Counted from the first letter of the stretch, positions 37,620 to 48,600 are shown. The stretch is 64,000 nucleotides of DNA from Neoceratodus forsteri (GCA_016271365.2 CM028136.1:472562001-472626000); one strand, 5' to 3'. Made by a program: numbers and translations. Notes: generated from the letters alone by a model not told the origin.

Positions 37620-37850
37620 GGAAGTTAATGTATCTAATAATAATGATAGTAATAAAATGTATTTGTTATAGCGCCTTTCATATAACCAAAGCGCTGTACA
37701 TCGAGATAAAACAAAATAAAATAAATACAATAAAATCAAGAAAATCCAGAGTAGGCTTTCCCCCATAAAAAAGTGGTTTGAATATGGAGTCATTTCCGAA
37801 GACTATCAACTAGGACGACCAGAGGTTAGCACAAGAACAGTGACTAACAG
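37620..37850 (-). repeat. L2-type LINE 3' tail
   Basis: On the minus strand the tail contains GTACAGCGCTTTGGTTATAT and GAAAGGCGCTATAACAAATA, then an (ATT)n-like run ending near 37631. Such AGCGCT hairpin tails end many L2-group LINEs. It sits between the truncated PLE and the truncated CR1. Confidence 0.6.
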
Positions 37851-37854
37851 GTCT

Positions 37855-39483
37855 GTAGTTTCCTGCCTCTGCCTTGCTCCCACTTTTGTGAAGGGAAATC
37901 ACATCCACCCTCCTTCAGTCCTCAGGTACCACACCATCCTCCCATGATTTGTTAAAAAGGGTAGTCAGTGGTGTCACTAATTCTCCACTTAATTCTTTTA
38001 GAATTCTGGGGTAAATTCCATCAGGCCCCATTGCTTTGTCTACCTTCAGTTTTAGGAGTTCTTTCAGAACTCTTTCTTCTGTGAAAGGACTGGGATCAAC
38101 CACCCTATCCAGAGTGCTTCTGTTAATTGGATTAGGCACCTCCCTTCCACCTCCTCTTTTGTGAATACTGAGCAGAAGTATTCTTTCAGTATCCCTGCTT
38201 TTTCACTGTCCCTCTCTTCCCACCCACCATCCTTTCTTTTCAGCCTCACTATCCCTCCCTTTGTCTTGGTATGCTCCCTGATGTACCTATAAAAGGTTTC
38301 ATCCTTCTTCTTAACCGAGTTGGCTACCTTTTCCTCAGTTTGAGCCTTTGCTATTCTGACTTCCCTCCCTGCTTCCTTCTGCCTTAACTGGTACAGTTCT
38401 CTGTACTGCTTCTTCTGTGTTTCCTTATACTTCCTAAATGCTATCTTTTTCTCCTTAACCTTCCCTGCCACCTCTTTTTGAGAACCATAGTGACTTTTTC
38501 TTTCATTTTGATTTGTTTATTTGCTTCACACAAAGGCTTGTTGCCTCTGTGATGGCAGTTTTGATGTTTTCCCCATTGTTGCTCCATCCCTCCTTCTAGC
38601 CTATTTGCTAGTGCTTTTCTAAGGCACTCTCCCATCTTGCCAAAGTCAGCCCTCCTGAAGTCCAGTACCCTCACTTTTGTATGGCTTGACTCTGTAGCTG
38701 AGGCTATCATGAACCACACTGTTTGGTGGTCACTTGTTCCTAGATGGCTACCCACTTCTAGATCTGAGATCCTCTCGCTGTCCCCATTTGAGAGTACAAG
38801 GTCTAAGATTGCTCCCTCATGAGTGTGTTCCAAAACAGCTGTCTAAGGTATGCCACCTGTAGGGCATCAAGAATGGCCCTGCTCTTGGATGTGGCTGCAG
38901 CAAAGGTGCTTCAGTTAACATCTGGCATATTCAGGTCCCCCATCAACAGTTTCTCCACTTTCTCTGCCATCCTAAGGATGCCGTCTATGATATCCTTGTC
39001 CATTCCCTCTCCCTGACATGGGGGACTGTATACAACCCCTGTGCAGATTGTCTCTAAGATGACCCACAGTGCCTCCTCTCCTCCCAGTTTACTTTTTTGT
39101 TCCATTGCTTTTATCCCTTCCCTTAGATAGAGAGCTACTCCTCCCCCTCTTCTACCCTCTCTGTCTCTCCTGTAGGTTGTGTACCCTGGTATGTTAACAT
39201 CCCAGTCATGGTTCTCTGTGTACCATGTTTCTGTGACAGCTACGATATCCAGACATCCCTCTTTCATCAATGCAACAAGTTCAGGGAGCTTGTTGCCCAG
39301 ACTATGGGCATTGGTACTCATTACCCTCCATTTCTTGATGGTCTTACTCCTTTTTGCCCCATCCCTGTCCTTATTGCCTTTATAATTTTCTCCATTTATC
39401 CCTGCCCATCTCCCTATTGACATCTCTATCTTGGTGTTTACCTCACTTACTACCCTGATTTTTTTGGGGGGGCAGGATTCCAT
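37855..39483 (-). pseudogene. CR1 ORF2: APE endonuclease and start of RT
   Basis: The 190-codon frame (39483-38911) is the APE endonuclease: MSTNAHSLGNKLPELVALMK, DIVAVTETWYTENHDW, GYTTYRRDREGRRGGGVALY and the catalytic LLMGDLNMPDVN (GDLN). Frames at 38833-38441 (LEVGSHLGTSDHQTVWFMI, with the SDH block) and 38471-38064 (linker) continue it. The frame at 38139-37915 gives RT block 1, KAMGPDGIYPRILKELSGEL, and the sequence ends near 37855 at AGNYRPVS. The catalytic YADD half of RT is absent. Four frames joined by shifts show a long-dead gene. Losing the 3' half is unusual for a LINE and points to later deletion or insertion. Confidence 0.88.
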
Positions 39484-39508
39484 TGCTCCTTTCCAATGCC
39501 CCCCTTGG

Positions 39509-40440
39509 CTAGTTTAAATGCTTGCCAATGAAGTATTTAAATCTATTATCTAGGATCCTAGTTCCCCTCCTAGACAGATGCAGACCATCATGCCAGTATA
39601 GGCCTGCATCACTCCAGGTGGACCCCAGTCCCCAATAAAGCCAAATCCCTGAGCTCTGCACCAGTTTTTCAACCACTGATTGAATCCCATGGTGTGTAGC
39701 ACCTAGCCTCATCCATGCCATAGACAGGCAGCACCTCTGAGAAGGTTACCATGCATGCTACTTGTCTAAGGCCCTTCCCCAACTCCACAAACTCTTCCTG
39801 CACTGCTCTGATCCCTTCCTCAGCCAGATCATTTGTCCCTAGGTGGGCAATGACATCCAGCTCCCTCCCCCATGCAGCTGCACCAGCGATCCTGAGGATT
39901 CGCTCAATGTCCCTCCAAGTCATTGCACCAGGCAGGCACCTTACCTCCCTCTCCCCTTCCTCCCCCAGTTCTACCATTTTAATAATAGGGTCCTCTACCA
40001 GGAGTTGTTTCCTTCCCCTGTGGGGTCCCATGCCATGCTTCTGTGAGTCTCCTTTGTGGAGGTTCCCAGCATCCTCCTTAGTCTCCACTGCAGGTGCCTC
40101 CATAGAGGAACCACACTTTGTCAGACTGGCATATGAATTGTGGAGAGGTACAACTGGAGGGATGCATCTCTGTTCCACCACCCTCACCTTCCCTGAGCCC
40201 ACTGTGGTCCAACTGCTCCTTTTCTTGGCATCCTCTGAGGCAACAGCAGTGGCCCTGGTGGTCCCTGTGTGGGAAAGGAGGTACCCCAAATCCTGGCCAA
40301 CTCAGCCTGGAGATGAGCAACCTCCTTCCTCAGCCCACAGAGCTGCCTGCAGATGGGACAACACCGCATCCTTCAGAATGTCTCCCGGAAGACTGCTGTT
40401 CCACAGCCACTGCACTGCACCACTCTCATCATGTCTTATT
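39509..40440 (-). pseudogene. CR1 ORF1: zinc-knuckle, coiled coil, SGNH esterase-like
   Basis: At about 40437-40340 on the minus strand the frame reads MMRVVQCSGCGTAVFRETF, a stop, RMRCCPICRQLCGLRKEVAH, LQAELARI. This gives a CxxC...CxxC zinc-finger pattern followed by a Leu-rich coiled coil. Frames 40289-39669 and 39721-39509 carry an SGNH/esterase-like domain: REVRCLPGAMTWRDIERILR, ELDVIAHLGTNDLAEEGIRA and, after a shift, GLYWHDGLHLSRRGTRIL. HxGTND and DGxHLS are the third and fourth blocks of this domain as found in CR1 ORF1p, an RNA-binding partner of ORF2. One stop and one or two shifts are visible. It sits directly upstream of ORF2 in the same element. Confidence 0.8.
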
Positions 40441-41155
40441 TCTGGCCCCTTAACTGTTGTTTGGAATATTTACTGTTTCCTCTGTTTTCTTTTTTTTCTT
40501 CTCCCTACTTACTTACTTACTGCCTCTGTGCCCTTTAAGCTCCTGATCTTCCTGTTCTGAGACAAGAAGTTCCTATATTTCTCAGTAGTCTCCTTACTTT
40601 CTCAGAGTTAGACCTCCAGCAGCTGGGGGGGGTGGAGAGCTACTCTTTTCCTTCTAGGATGGTGAGTCTTTTGTGGCTCTGTAATCACTCACTTCCTGCT
40701 CCCAAACAGGAAGTTCCTGTTGTCAGTCAAATCCTGTGCCTATAAAAGTAGAACTAGCTTGGGGGGCGCAATATAGTCCTGGTAGAGAAGTATAGTTATA
40801 ACAGCAGCTCCTTCTGCTTGGTGTTCTCTGCCTATTCTCTGGCAGAAGCTATCTAAGGCAGTGTTTAAATCTGGCTTTAACCTGGCTTCCTTCTAGCTAA
40901 GCCACTCCTCCTACTTCACAACTCTTTCTATTCTTAGTAATTGCACAGATGACAATTCCCTTCAGCCACCTGAGACAAACATCTAGATAACTACACAGAT
41001 AACAATTCACTTCAGCCAACTCAAACAAACACACTAACTTTTTTTGTTTTGTTTTTACCCTAAATTGAAGGTCCCAGTAGTAGAGTTCTAGTTCTTTAGT
41101 CCCAATTGAGAAGTACAGTTATAACAGCAGCTTCTTCTGCTTGGTGTTCTCTGCC
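40441..41155 (-). repeat. CR1 5'UTR with internal repeats (probable)
   Basis: Upstream of ORF1. The block GAAGTATAGTTATAACAGCA followed by GCTCCTTCTGCTTGGTGTTC (about 40784-40830) is repeated at about 41109-41155, and CACAGATGACAATTCCCTTC recurs as CACAGATAACAATTCACTTC about 55 bp on. Spacing of the main repeat is ~325 bp. Repeated 5'UTR units are known as promoter monomers in some LINEs; that role here is inference. The L1-like element begins where the outer copy ends. Confidence 0.5.
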
Positions 41156-44100
41156 AATGGGGAAGTTGTTCCAGGCACAGAGTGGGAGGCTTTGAAGGCA
41201 TATCTGACAGGGTGCATAATCTCATACTTGGCCACAAGCAACAGAAAACAGAGAGCAGATGTAAATGAGCTAACTCAAAGGTTGATGGCCTGGGAATTGC
41301 AGTTTAAGCACACCAGTTCCCCATCCCCTGAACTTGTTACACAAATCACAGGGCTAAAATACCAGATAAACACAATAGCTCAAACAAAGACCAAATGGGA
41401 CCTGATGAGATCAAAACATAAGTTCAGGGAGGCAGGGACAAAGGGGGAAAGCTGCTAGCATACAACCTCAGAAAAGAAAAAGCTCAATCACAAATCCTAG
41501 CACTATGTACAGCCAAAGGCTGGATAGTGACTACACCTGCCAAAGTGAATGAGGTGATGCAACGTTTCCATCAGGAATTGTATTCTGTGCCCCACAGTTG
41601 AAGGGTACCCCTGCTGATGTCGGGATCCCCCTCTTTTTGGGGAGAATGGCTCTCCCAAGGCTGAGAGCAGAGGCAGTTGAAAAACTAGACAGGCAGTTAA
41701 CACTAGAAGAGTTTAGAACAGCACTGTCAGGGCTGGCTAAGGGGAAAGCACCAGGGCCAGATGGCATGCCAGTGGAGTTGTATCAACTGCTAAAGGAGGA
41801 GTTTTCAGCTCCATTGTGGGAAGACCTCCACTATGCAAACTCACAAGGGTCCATACCTATCACAATGTAGAATGCCATCATTACCCTGATCCCTAAAAAA
41901 ATCATCGGACTGCCTGGACTGTTCAAACTTCTGTCCCTTATCCCTCATCTCGGTTGACACCAAGATAGCAGCCAAAATTCTGGCCACTTGGCTAGAAGGG
42001 GTATTAGCAGAGTTAATTCTCCCATCACAGGCAGGCTTTAGCAAGGGCAGAATGGGGGTGGACAAAATCCACATTGTACTGAAGTGTAAGTGGTTAGTCT
42101 TGCACTCCTCAGTCCCCATGGTGACCTTGGCCATGGATTTCTGTAAAACATTTGGCTCTGTAGAGTGGGACTACCTACATTCATTCCTTGCAACCTATGG
42201 GTTTGGGCCTTATTTTAGAGGGTGGGTTCACACCCTATACAAGACCCCTACTGCCAGGGTCCTAACCAACAGGAAGATCTCAGATCTCTTTACTTTGCAG
42301 ATGGGGACACAACAGGGCTGCCCACTGCCCCCCTACTATTCCTACTGGCCCTGGACCCATTGACCAGGAACATTCTGCAAAATCCAGAAATCCAGGGCTT
42401 AACGGTGTAAAGGAGACAGTGTACGGTGAACACATATGCAGATGATCTTCTATTAATGGTGTCCAACCTGAGAGAATCCTTCCCCCTCTACTGGAAATTC
42501 AATGGGAGTATGCCATTATCTCATGCCTATGAATGAACCAGAAAAAAGCTCTAGCCCCCCAAACACAGCCTGCACTCAGGAGAATATACATTCATCTCAG
42601 TGGTATGGGCCCCCAGAGGCTTCACATACTTGGGGATAAAAATTTAAATTCATTGGAAAGATCTGATTGATGAAAACTATTCCCTCAACCTCTTGACATT
42701 ACAGGCAGATATGCAGAGGTGGCTTACCCTGAAATTGTCCCTCAAAGGGAAGGTGGAAGCTCAGAGGATGTTTGCACTTCCCAAAGTAGCATATACCTTC
42801 TGCAATCTTCCAAATGCTACTCCCCAAAGAATATTTCAAGCCCTAGACTGACTAATCACAGGCTTTCTTTGGGAGGGGAAGGCATCAAGGATCAGCAAGG
42901 CAAGACTGAGAGCCCACTGGTCAGCAGGAGGACTGGGCCTCCCCTTGTTTCAAGGGTACTGGCTGGCCTATAGAATGGCTCAGGCAGTCAGGTGGTTTCT
43001 TCCCAAATCCCACCTCACCCCAACTTGGGTGTGGCTAGAGGCAGATATGGTAGAGGTTGGATGGATAGGGATGATTCTGAGACAATCAGCTAGGCCCAAG
43101 TGCCCTGACTCACCTGCAATATGGGAAACTCGGAGGGCCTAGAGACAAGGAATGGCACTCGCATGCCCAAAAAGAACAGAACCCCCCCATGTTACACAAA
43201 ACTATGGGAAAGCACCAATATCACCATAGGAGGTAAGTAAGTTACTTGACCAACATGGAAGGAGAAGGGTATCTGCACCATAGTAGACATCTCATCCCAG
43301 GCACAGAGGCTTTGATGTTGCTCCAGCAACTTCAAGTGAAATACCACCTTCTCAAGACAGATGTTTGGTGATTCCTCCAAATACGGGGAGCAGTGGATGA
43401 ACTAAAACAAAGAGAGGTGGATGGGATGGCCTGAGCTGGCTAGGTCATCTGCACAGGCCTGGAAGGCAAAAAGGGTTAGCATGGAGATTTTACAATCAGA
43501 TTCAAGATGCACAACCTACCCAATTAGACAAATGTAGAAACCAATGGGCCAGAAACATACACCAGGAGGTATCCACAATAGACTGGGAACAATGCATCAA
43601 AAGTGCACACCTAGCATACAAGGATGTAAAAGGCGACTTATGCATCTTAAAATATTGCGTAGGTGGTACCGGATACCAACAGTTCTGCATAACATAGGGG
43701 CCCTACCACACTTGGATTGTTGGAAATGTCTGACAACCAAGGCCAACCTTGTCTACATACTGTAGCTATGCTCCACATTATGTCACTTCTGGTCTGGGAT
43801 CCTGGATAACTCTTCCAGGGTTCTGGGTAACACTGTGCTGCCAAACCCAGTTTTCATAGTACTGGAAGACATTTCTAGGGTAACCACAGGGTCTAGCCAC
43901 CAGAAAAATTGGTTAGCAGCAGTGCTGCTAGAAGCCAGAAGAGACATACTATCAAAATGGTGACAACCAACCTCCCCATCCCTTATTACGTGGCATATAG
44001 CCATAGCAAGACTGGTGGTTTTTGAGAGGCTTTCCTTTTCTGAGTCCAACAAGCTCTCAGTATACCAGAAGAAATGGGGCAAGTATCTACACTCCCACCA

Positions 44101-44290
44101 CTGCTCAGTACCCACACCACCTCCTGGCAACCCTCTTGTAAAAAAAGCAAACACCCTGTTATCACAACCACTCACTGCAGAATACTCCCAATGGGTGTGA
44201 GACATGGGTAAAGCTACCCCTGGTATAACAAGCTCTTGCAGAGTCACTACAACTGTGAATGCATTAACTAGATAAGGGTGTTTCATGGGC
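41156..44290 (+). pseudogene. L1/Tx1-like LINE ORF2, RT to C-terminus
   Basis: Starts inside ORF2. The linker reads WEALKAYLTGCIISYLATSN (41171 onwards), with KLDRQLTLEEFRTALSGLAK and GKAPGPDGMPVELYQLLKEE (about 41680-41790) as RT block 1. FCKTFGSVEWDYLHSFLATY is block A (Asp replaced), the GTQQGCPLPPYY region is block B, and NTYADDLLLMV is block C (YADD at 42434-42445). C-terminal blocks include ALPKVAYTFCNLPNATPQRI and AGGLGLPLFQGYWLAYRMAQ. The order and the GQQGCPL block are L1-superfamily, not CR1. Many stops and shifts; endonuclease absent (5'-truncated). The C-terminal domain can be followed to about 44200. Confidence 0.85.
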
Positions 44291-44299
44291 TTAAACATA

Positions 44300-44400
44300 A
44301 ACATTTATTTATTTATTTAAAAAATATCAGATTTATAAACCTTTGAGTCAGAGACTCATTTACAAAAGCACCTCATCAAAACTAATACAAAGACAGTACA
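44300..44400 (-). repeat. L2-like LINE 3' tail
   Basis: A (TTTA)n-like run and TGAGTCAGAGACTCA (44344-44358), the same 6-bp hairpin context as the tail at 29440-29510, in the same orientation. No coding part is attached. Confidence 0.65.
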
Positions 44401-44639
44401 GTTAACAAGTCCAAAAACAATGGCTCGGAGAGCAGACAGTTATAACAATCATTCACTGGAGATACATGGGTAACAGTAGATAAACAGATTACATAGTTTA
44501 AGCATACAGGCACCACATCAAGAAGACCAACGCAGTTCAAACAATATGCAATAGCCAAAGCAAATAGACATCAAGAGCCAAAAAGAAGCCCAGAGTGTTC
44601 ACATGAAGGCTGTTGAATACATTAACGGAATCAAGATAT

Positions 44640-44770
44640 AGTACATTGAGAAAGGGTATATTTAAGCAATAAGGCACAATAGGGTATGTGTTATCATGTA
44701 ATAACATCACTCCTGGGGTGGGTTGAAGCACAAGATGAAGCCAAGTATTTATTTATTTGCATGTATTTAT
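44640..44770. repeat. MITE-like relic related to 60-236
   Basis: TTAAGCAATAAGGCACAATA, then GTGTTATCATGTAATAACAT, CACTCCTGGGGTGGGTTGAA and GCACAAGATGAAGCC. AGCAATAAG(A/G)CA also appears at the ends of the two palindromic MITEs, suggesting distant kinship. Confidence 0.45.
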
Positions 44771-45315
44771 TTGATCCATTGGATCAGCAATATTTGCACA
44801 AGCTGTGCCCAGTGCAGATTTTACAGCACTGGTCCAGGTCTGGTGAGCTGGGTTTTACCCATACCACACTGCATATGGCTTAGTGATATACTGTACAGAT
44901 GGCTGCAGAGTCTAACCCCTTGAAGTTTGAAGTTTCAGAAAACTATTAAGCTACAAAGATCAAGACTCACTCCCTCCCTCCCTCACCCCCAGTCACAATT
45001 AATCCTCTACAAAAGTCATGCTTAAATACTGTCCTTCTACATCCACGCCACTAAACTTTTAACACCAACATGCTTCTTCTGCTGCTGTGAGTTAAACTCT
45101 TTATTTAAAAACATTTTGTTGAGAAGTTTTTGCTTTAGTATATCCATGGTCAGGAAAAATGAATTTGTAAAAGAAACCAAAATCCCCATTTATCAGTTCA
45201 TTGAATCACAATACAGCATGTTATGAATTTTTCAGATTCTATGTACATAATACCCTACCTACTTACCACATATAAACTCAACTATATTAAAAAAATAATT
45301 CTAGGCACTTTTTTT

Positions 45316-45545
45316 GCCAGGATAGACACACTGAGCTGAAAGATTGTTTACAGGTGTGACCTGGGAGCACAAGGAAGTTAAATGATTTGTGCAGGGTCAC
45401 ACAGTATGCAAGTGGGGTCTGTGGGAGTCAAACCCAGGTATCCAGGTTTGTAGCTCAGAGCCTTAAACTACTGCCTACTTAACCATTTACAACATGGCTG
45501 TTTAGTAGCTGTTGTCTTACAGAAACCCCAGTTAGCTAGCTCTCC
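45316..45545 (-). repeat. CORE-SINE (MIR-like), antisense, plus shared flank
   Basis: On the plus strand: GAAGTTAAATGATTTGTGCA, GGGTCACACAGTATGCAAGT, CAAACCCAGGTATCC and TAGCTCAGAGCCTTAAAC. Read in reverse, these are a tRNA-like head followed by the CORE block (GTGACCCTG..CAA(G/A)TCA(C/T)TTAACTTCC) typical of MIR/CORE-SINEs. The ~65 bp beyond the head (45480-45545) recur at 48822-48885, so the duplicated unit is larger than the SINE. Confidence 0.75.
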
Positions 45546-45680
45546 CCTGGACTAGGAAGGGAGAAGCCTGAGAGGGTGGGGGGCAGCAAGGTCAGCTCCC
45601 AGGGTGGGGACTGACCAAAGGAGCAGACACGAAAGCCTGCTAGGACTATTCTGCTGGCATTTTTGTGTGTTAGTACGCTT
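45545..45680 (+). repeat. CR1 3'UTR fragment
   Basis: GGACTAGGAAGGGAGAAGCC, GCAAGGTCAGCTCCCAGGGT and GCAGACACGAAAGCC match the 3'UTR at 6598-6730 with few changes. No ORF2 remains. Confidence 0.75.
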
Positions 45681-45721
45681 ACTACACCAACACCATGAAC
45701 CATAAAACAGATGACTGCCAT

Positions 45722-45800
45722 AACTAGGGAGGCAGTATAGCACAGTGGTTTAAGGCTATTCTCTGGAGATCTTGGTTTGAATCCCACAGCCCCCACAGAA
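45722..45800 (+). repeat. tRNA-like SINE head (sense)
   Basis: GAGGCAGTATAGCACAGTGG with A-box TAGCACAGTGG, and B-box GGTTTGAATCCC about 45 bp on. The head is the reverse complement of the end of the CORE-SINE at 49188-49402. No CORE block follows, so it is 3'-truncated. Confidence 0.7.
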
Positions 45801-46061
45801 ATGTGAAGTATCTTTTTAAGAAAGTATAAAATACTGTGAAATTATTTTAAAGCAGTGCACACGCTAAATCCTACTGCCACATTCAAAACATCATACCCTA
45901 CCTACTTACCACATATAAACTCAACAATATTAAAAAATAATTCTAGGCACTTTTTATGTTTGCTTGCATGCATGTGCATGAAACATAGTGCCACCATACG
46001 AGAATTCGTAGGTGTGCCTCCCTACTTCCTTTTGCAGGTGCGGCCCCACTGTGCCAATGAA

Positions 46062-46217
46062 TGGAAGAGCTGTCTATGACAGTGCTTGCAAATGCAGCTG
46101 CGTACAGTTGAAAGAAAGGCATTGCAGCGTGTAGGCAATTTGCATACTGACATCAGCAGTATGCAAAGTGCTCATACGTCGGACTGTAGTGCAAGAGCTG
46201 TCATAGACAGCTCCTCT
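46062..46217. repeat. Stem-loop repeat, nested palindromes
   Basis: A perfect 15-bp inverted pair, AGCTGTCTATGACAG (46068-46082) and CTGTCATAGACAGCT (46198-46212), extends inward with a further 6-bp CTTGCA match. Inside lies a second perfect 10-bp hairpin, TTGCATACTG (46140-46149) and CAGTATGCAA (46157-46166). No gene. Probably a small fold-back transposon. Confidence 0.85.
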
Positions 46218-46229
46218 CTCACCCACAAA

Positions 46230-46660
46230 CAAGTAACATGCTAGGAGTCCACCCCAGCATGCTCACATGCTCCCCCCAAAGTATGGCCAATGGGGGTGCC
46301 CAATCCCTCATTGGCTGTGCTGCGCTCCCCCAACAGAGTTTTAGGTGCCATGCTGGGAGCCCACTCCAGCGTGGCAACAATCTGTAAGGCTGATGGGGTG
46401 CCCATGCCCCATCCCCCATTGGCTCCACTTTCCCCCCAAACAGCCTTCGAAGTGCCATGCTGGGAGCCCACCCCAGAGTGGCAAACATTGGTCTGATGCT
46501 CCCCCAAACACACTTCCAGGTGCCATGCTGGGAGCCCACCCCAGCATGGCAAAAATGTCTATGGCTGATGGGGGTGCCCAATCCCCCATCGGCTCCACTG
46601 GCCCCCCCAAAAAAACTTCCAGCTGCCACACTGGGAGCCCACCCCAGTGTGGAAAACATC
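46230..46660. repeat. Hairpin minisatellite, five ~105-bp units
   Basis: Each unit contains CCATGCTGGGAGCCCACCCC followed by AGCATGG, a 9-10-bp hairpin, and CCCCATTGGCTCCACT-like sequence. Hairpins begin at about 46236, 46348, 46455, 46523 and 46626 (one shortened unit of 68 bp). In the last unit both arms changed in step, to CCACACTGGG and CCCAGTGTGG. The GC-rich, stop-poor array creates long spurious frames. Confidence 0.85.
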
Positions 46661-46914
46661 CCGCATCATCTTCCTAAAAGGAGAAAACCTAGAAAGAAAA
46701 ATGGTCCTTTGCTGACTGTCTTGAGTCTGACCCCGACCCGTGTGCACCCTGCCTCCCCACACCCCCCACCCCATACTTACCTCGGAGTCTGGTGCGATGA
46801 TCTTCAGTGGACCGGGACCATGTCTGCACTCTTCAAAGCTGACCGTGAACTGAGGAAATGCCGGTAAGCTGTATAATGGGTTAAATAGGGTTTTTTCAAC
46901 TTTGATACATATCT

Positions 46915-47135
46915 CGGGCATTTTGGGGAATTTTTTTCACCATGGGGTTTTTGGGACTCCAACTCATGAATTCTTGTACTGTCATTTTGTTATTTGGTCC
47001 TGAAAGGTGATTTTTTCATCACTGTGTGAAACCACCTTTCAGGACCGACGAACGAAGTGACAGTGTCACAGTTCATGAGGCACTCCCCCAAAAACCCTAT
47101 GTTGAAAATTTTGCTAAAATATTCCCAAAAATGAC
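46915..47135. repeat. Long inverted repeat, ~95-bp arms
   Basis: The inner perfect part GGTCCTGAAAGGTG (46996-47009) pairs with CACCTTTCAGGACC (47033-47046). Outward the arms continue through CTCATGAA/TTCATGAG and GGGTTTTTGGG/CCCAAAAACCC, with mostly C-to-T differences, to about 46915 and 47135. The right arm runs directly into the first unit of the 290-bp array. Confidence 0.85.
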
Positions 47136-48290
47136 TGTTTTATGAGCGTGCATTGCACAGTTCCTATACACGCTCATAAGTTTGAGAATTTTTAAAATAT
47201 TTGCACTCCAGATTTTCAATATTGCCATTTTACCACACCTCCTTATGAGCAGAACAGCTGTCATTTTTCACATCTTGCCCAAAATGTGTTTCCAAACGGG
47301 TAGCGCACAATGGCACAGTCGGTGTGCAAAATCAATATCTGGGACAGATTAAGAAAATCACAGTGACACTGTTCATGAGCAGAGGTCTTAAAATGGCTAT
47401 GTTGAAAATTTGGTGGAAAAATTCCCAAAAATAACTTTTACGAGTGTGCGTTGCGCAGTCCCTATGCACGCTTGTAAGTTCACACATTTTTAATATTTGC
47501 ACTCCAGATTTTCAAAATTGCCGTTTTACCACACCTTCTTATGAGCAGTGCAGCTTTAATTTTTCAGTTCGGTGCCTGTAGCGCATAATTGCGCAGTACG
47601 TGTGCAAAATTAATGTTTGGGACAGATTAAGAAACTCACAGTGACACTGTTCATGAGAAAACGTCTTAAAATGGCTATTTTGAAAATTTGGTGACAAAAG
47701 TTCATAAAATGACTGTGTTACGAGTGACCATTGAGCTGTTTCCACGCACCCTCGTATGTTCATGAATTTGTAATATTTTCAGTCCAGATTTTCACCACTG
47801 GCATTTTTCCACACTTCCTTATGAACAGTACAGCTGTAATTTTTCACAACATGGCGGAAACGTGTTTTCACACTTTCTGCACAGAAATGAGTGGTTGCTG
47901 TGGGAAATCAGTGTTCAGAACAGATTAAGAAAATTATAGTGACACTGTTCATGAGCGGATGTCCCAAAATGCCTGTGTTTACAATCTGCTGTAAAAAATC
48001 CCCAAAGTAATTACATTAAGGGTGTGTGTTGTGCAGTTTCTATGCACACTCCTGACTTCACCATTTTTTTTACTATTTTCACTGCAGATTTTCAACATTG
48101 CCATTTTTTACACCTCCCCATGAACAGTACAGCTGTCATTTTTCACATCCTGTTTGAAATGTGTTTTCGCACCTGTGGTGCCAAATGCCATAGTCACTGT
48201 GCAAAATCAGCTTTCAGCTAACAAACTGATATTACCACTGTTAGTAAGGCGGGGGTCACAAAACAAAACATGTTGAAAATTTGGAGCGAA
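47128..48290. repeat. ~290-bp satellite-like tandem array, four units
   Basis: Units start near 47128, 47427, 47705 and 48004. Each has, in order, a hairpin such as ATGAGCGTG...CACGCTCAT, TTTGCACTCCAGATTTTCAA, GCCATTTTACCACACCTCC, TTATGA(G/A)CAG(A/T)ACAGCTGT, ACAGATTAAGAAAATCACAG and GTGACACTGTTCATGAG. An isolated further unit lies at about 50600-50790. No coding potential. Confidence 0.85.
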
Positions 48291-48404
48291 AATGCCAATG
48301 AACGCCTGAGGTGTTAGGGCTTCCGACCATAATGCCTCACTCTGTACAGACTGACAGGCATCATGGGTGTGACTTGGGATTGTCACCTGTAATGCTCATA
48401 CCAT

Positions 48405-48600
48405 TCCATCCCCACCCACACCCTGCAGCAAGTGAGAGGCACCAAGGTGTGCCTTGGACTCTTTGGCCCCAAAGTTCACCCCATTCTCCTATACTGCACT
48501 CATCTCACCATATTTCCTGATGGAATAGGGTGTGCATAAGAGCCAAAGACCCCAAGGCACACCATAACACTTGTCGATGTCTGCAGGGTAGGGTGTGGTG
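48405..48600. repeat. Inverted repeat, ~60-bp arms
   Basis: GGTGTGCCTTGGACTCTTTG (48446-48465) pairs with CAAAGACCCCAAGGCACACC (48544-48563) with two mismatches. The arms extend outward through CACCCTGCAG/CTGCAGGGTA. A third CAAAGGCACACC block follows near 48630. Confidence 0.8.

Noticed and set aside
39751..40560. 269-codon plus-strand frame
   Set aside because: Antisense shadow of CR1 ORF1; the minus strand carries the conserved zinc-finger and SGNH blocks.
45722..45800. tRNA gene
   Set aside because: Has A and B boxes but no cloverleaf pairing I could complete, and it matches the head of the local CORE-SINE.
46219..46867. Several 96-146-codon frames
   Set aside because: Product of the GC-rich ~105-bp hairpin minisatellite. 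Peptides repeat the unit on both strands.
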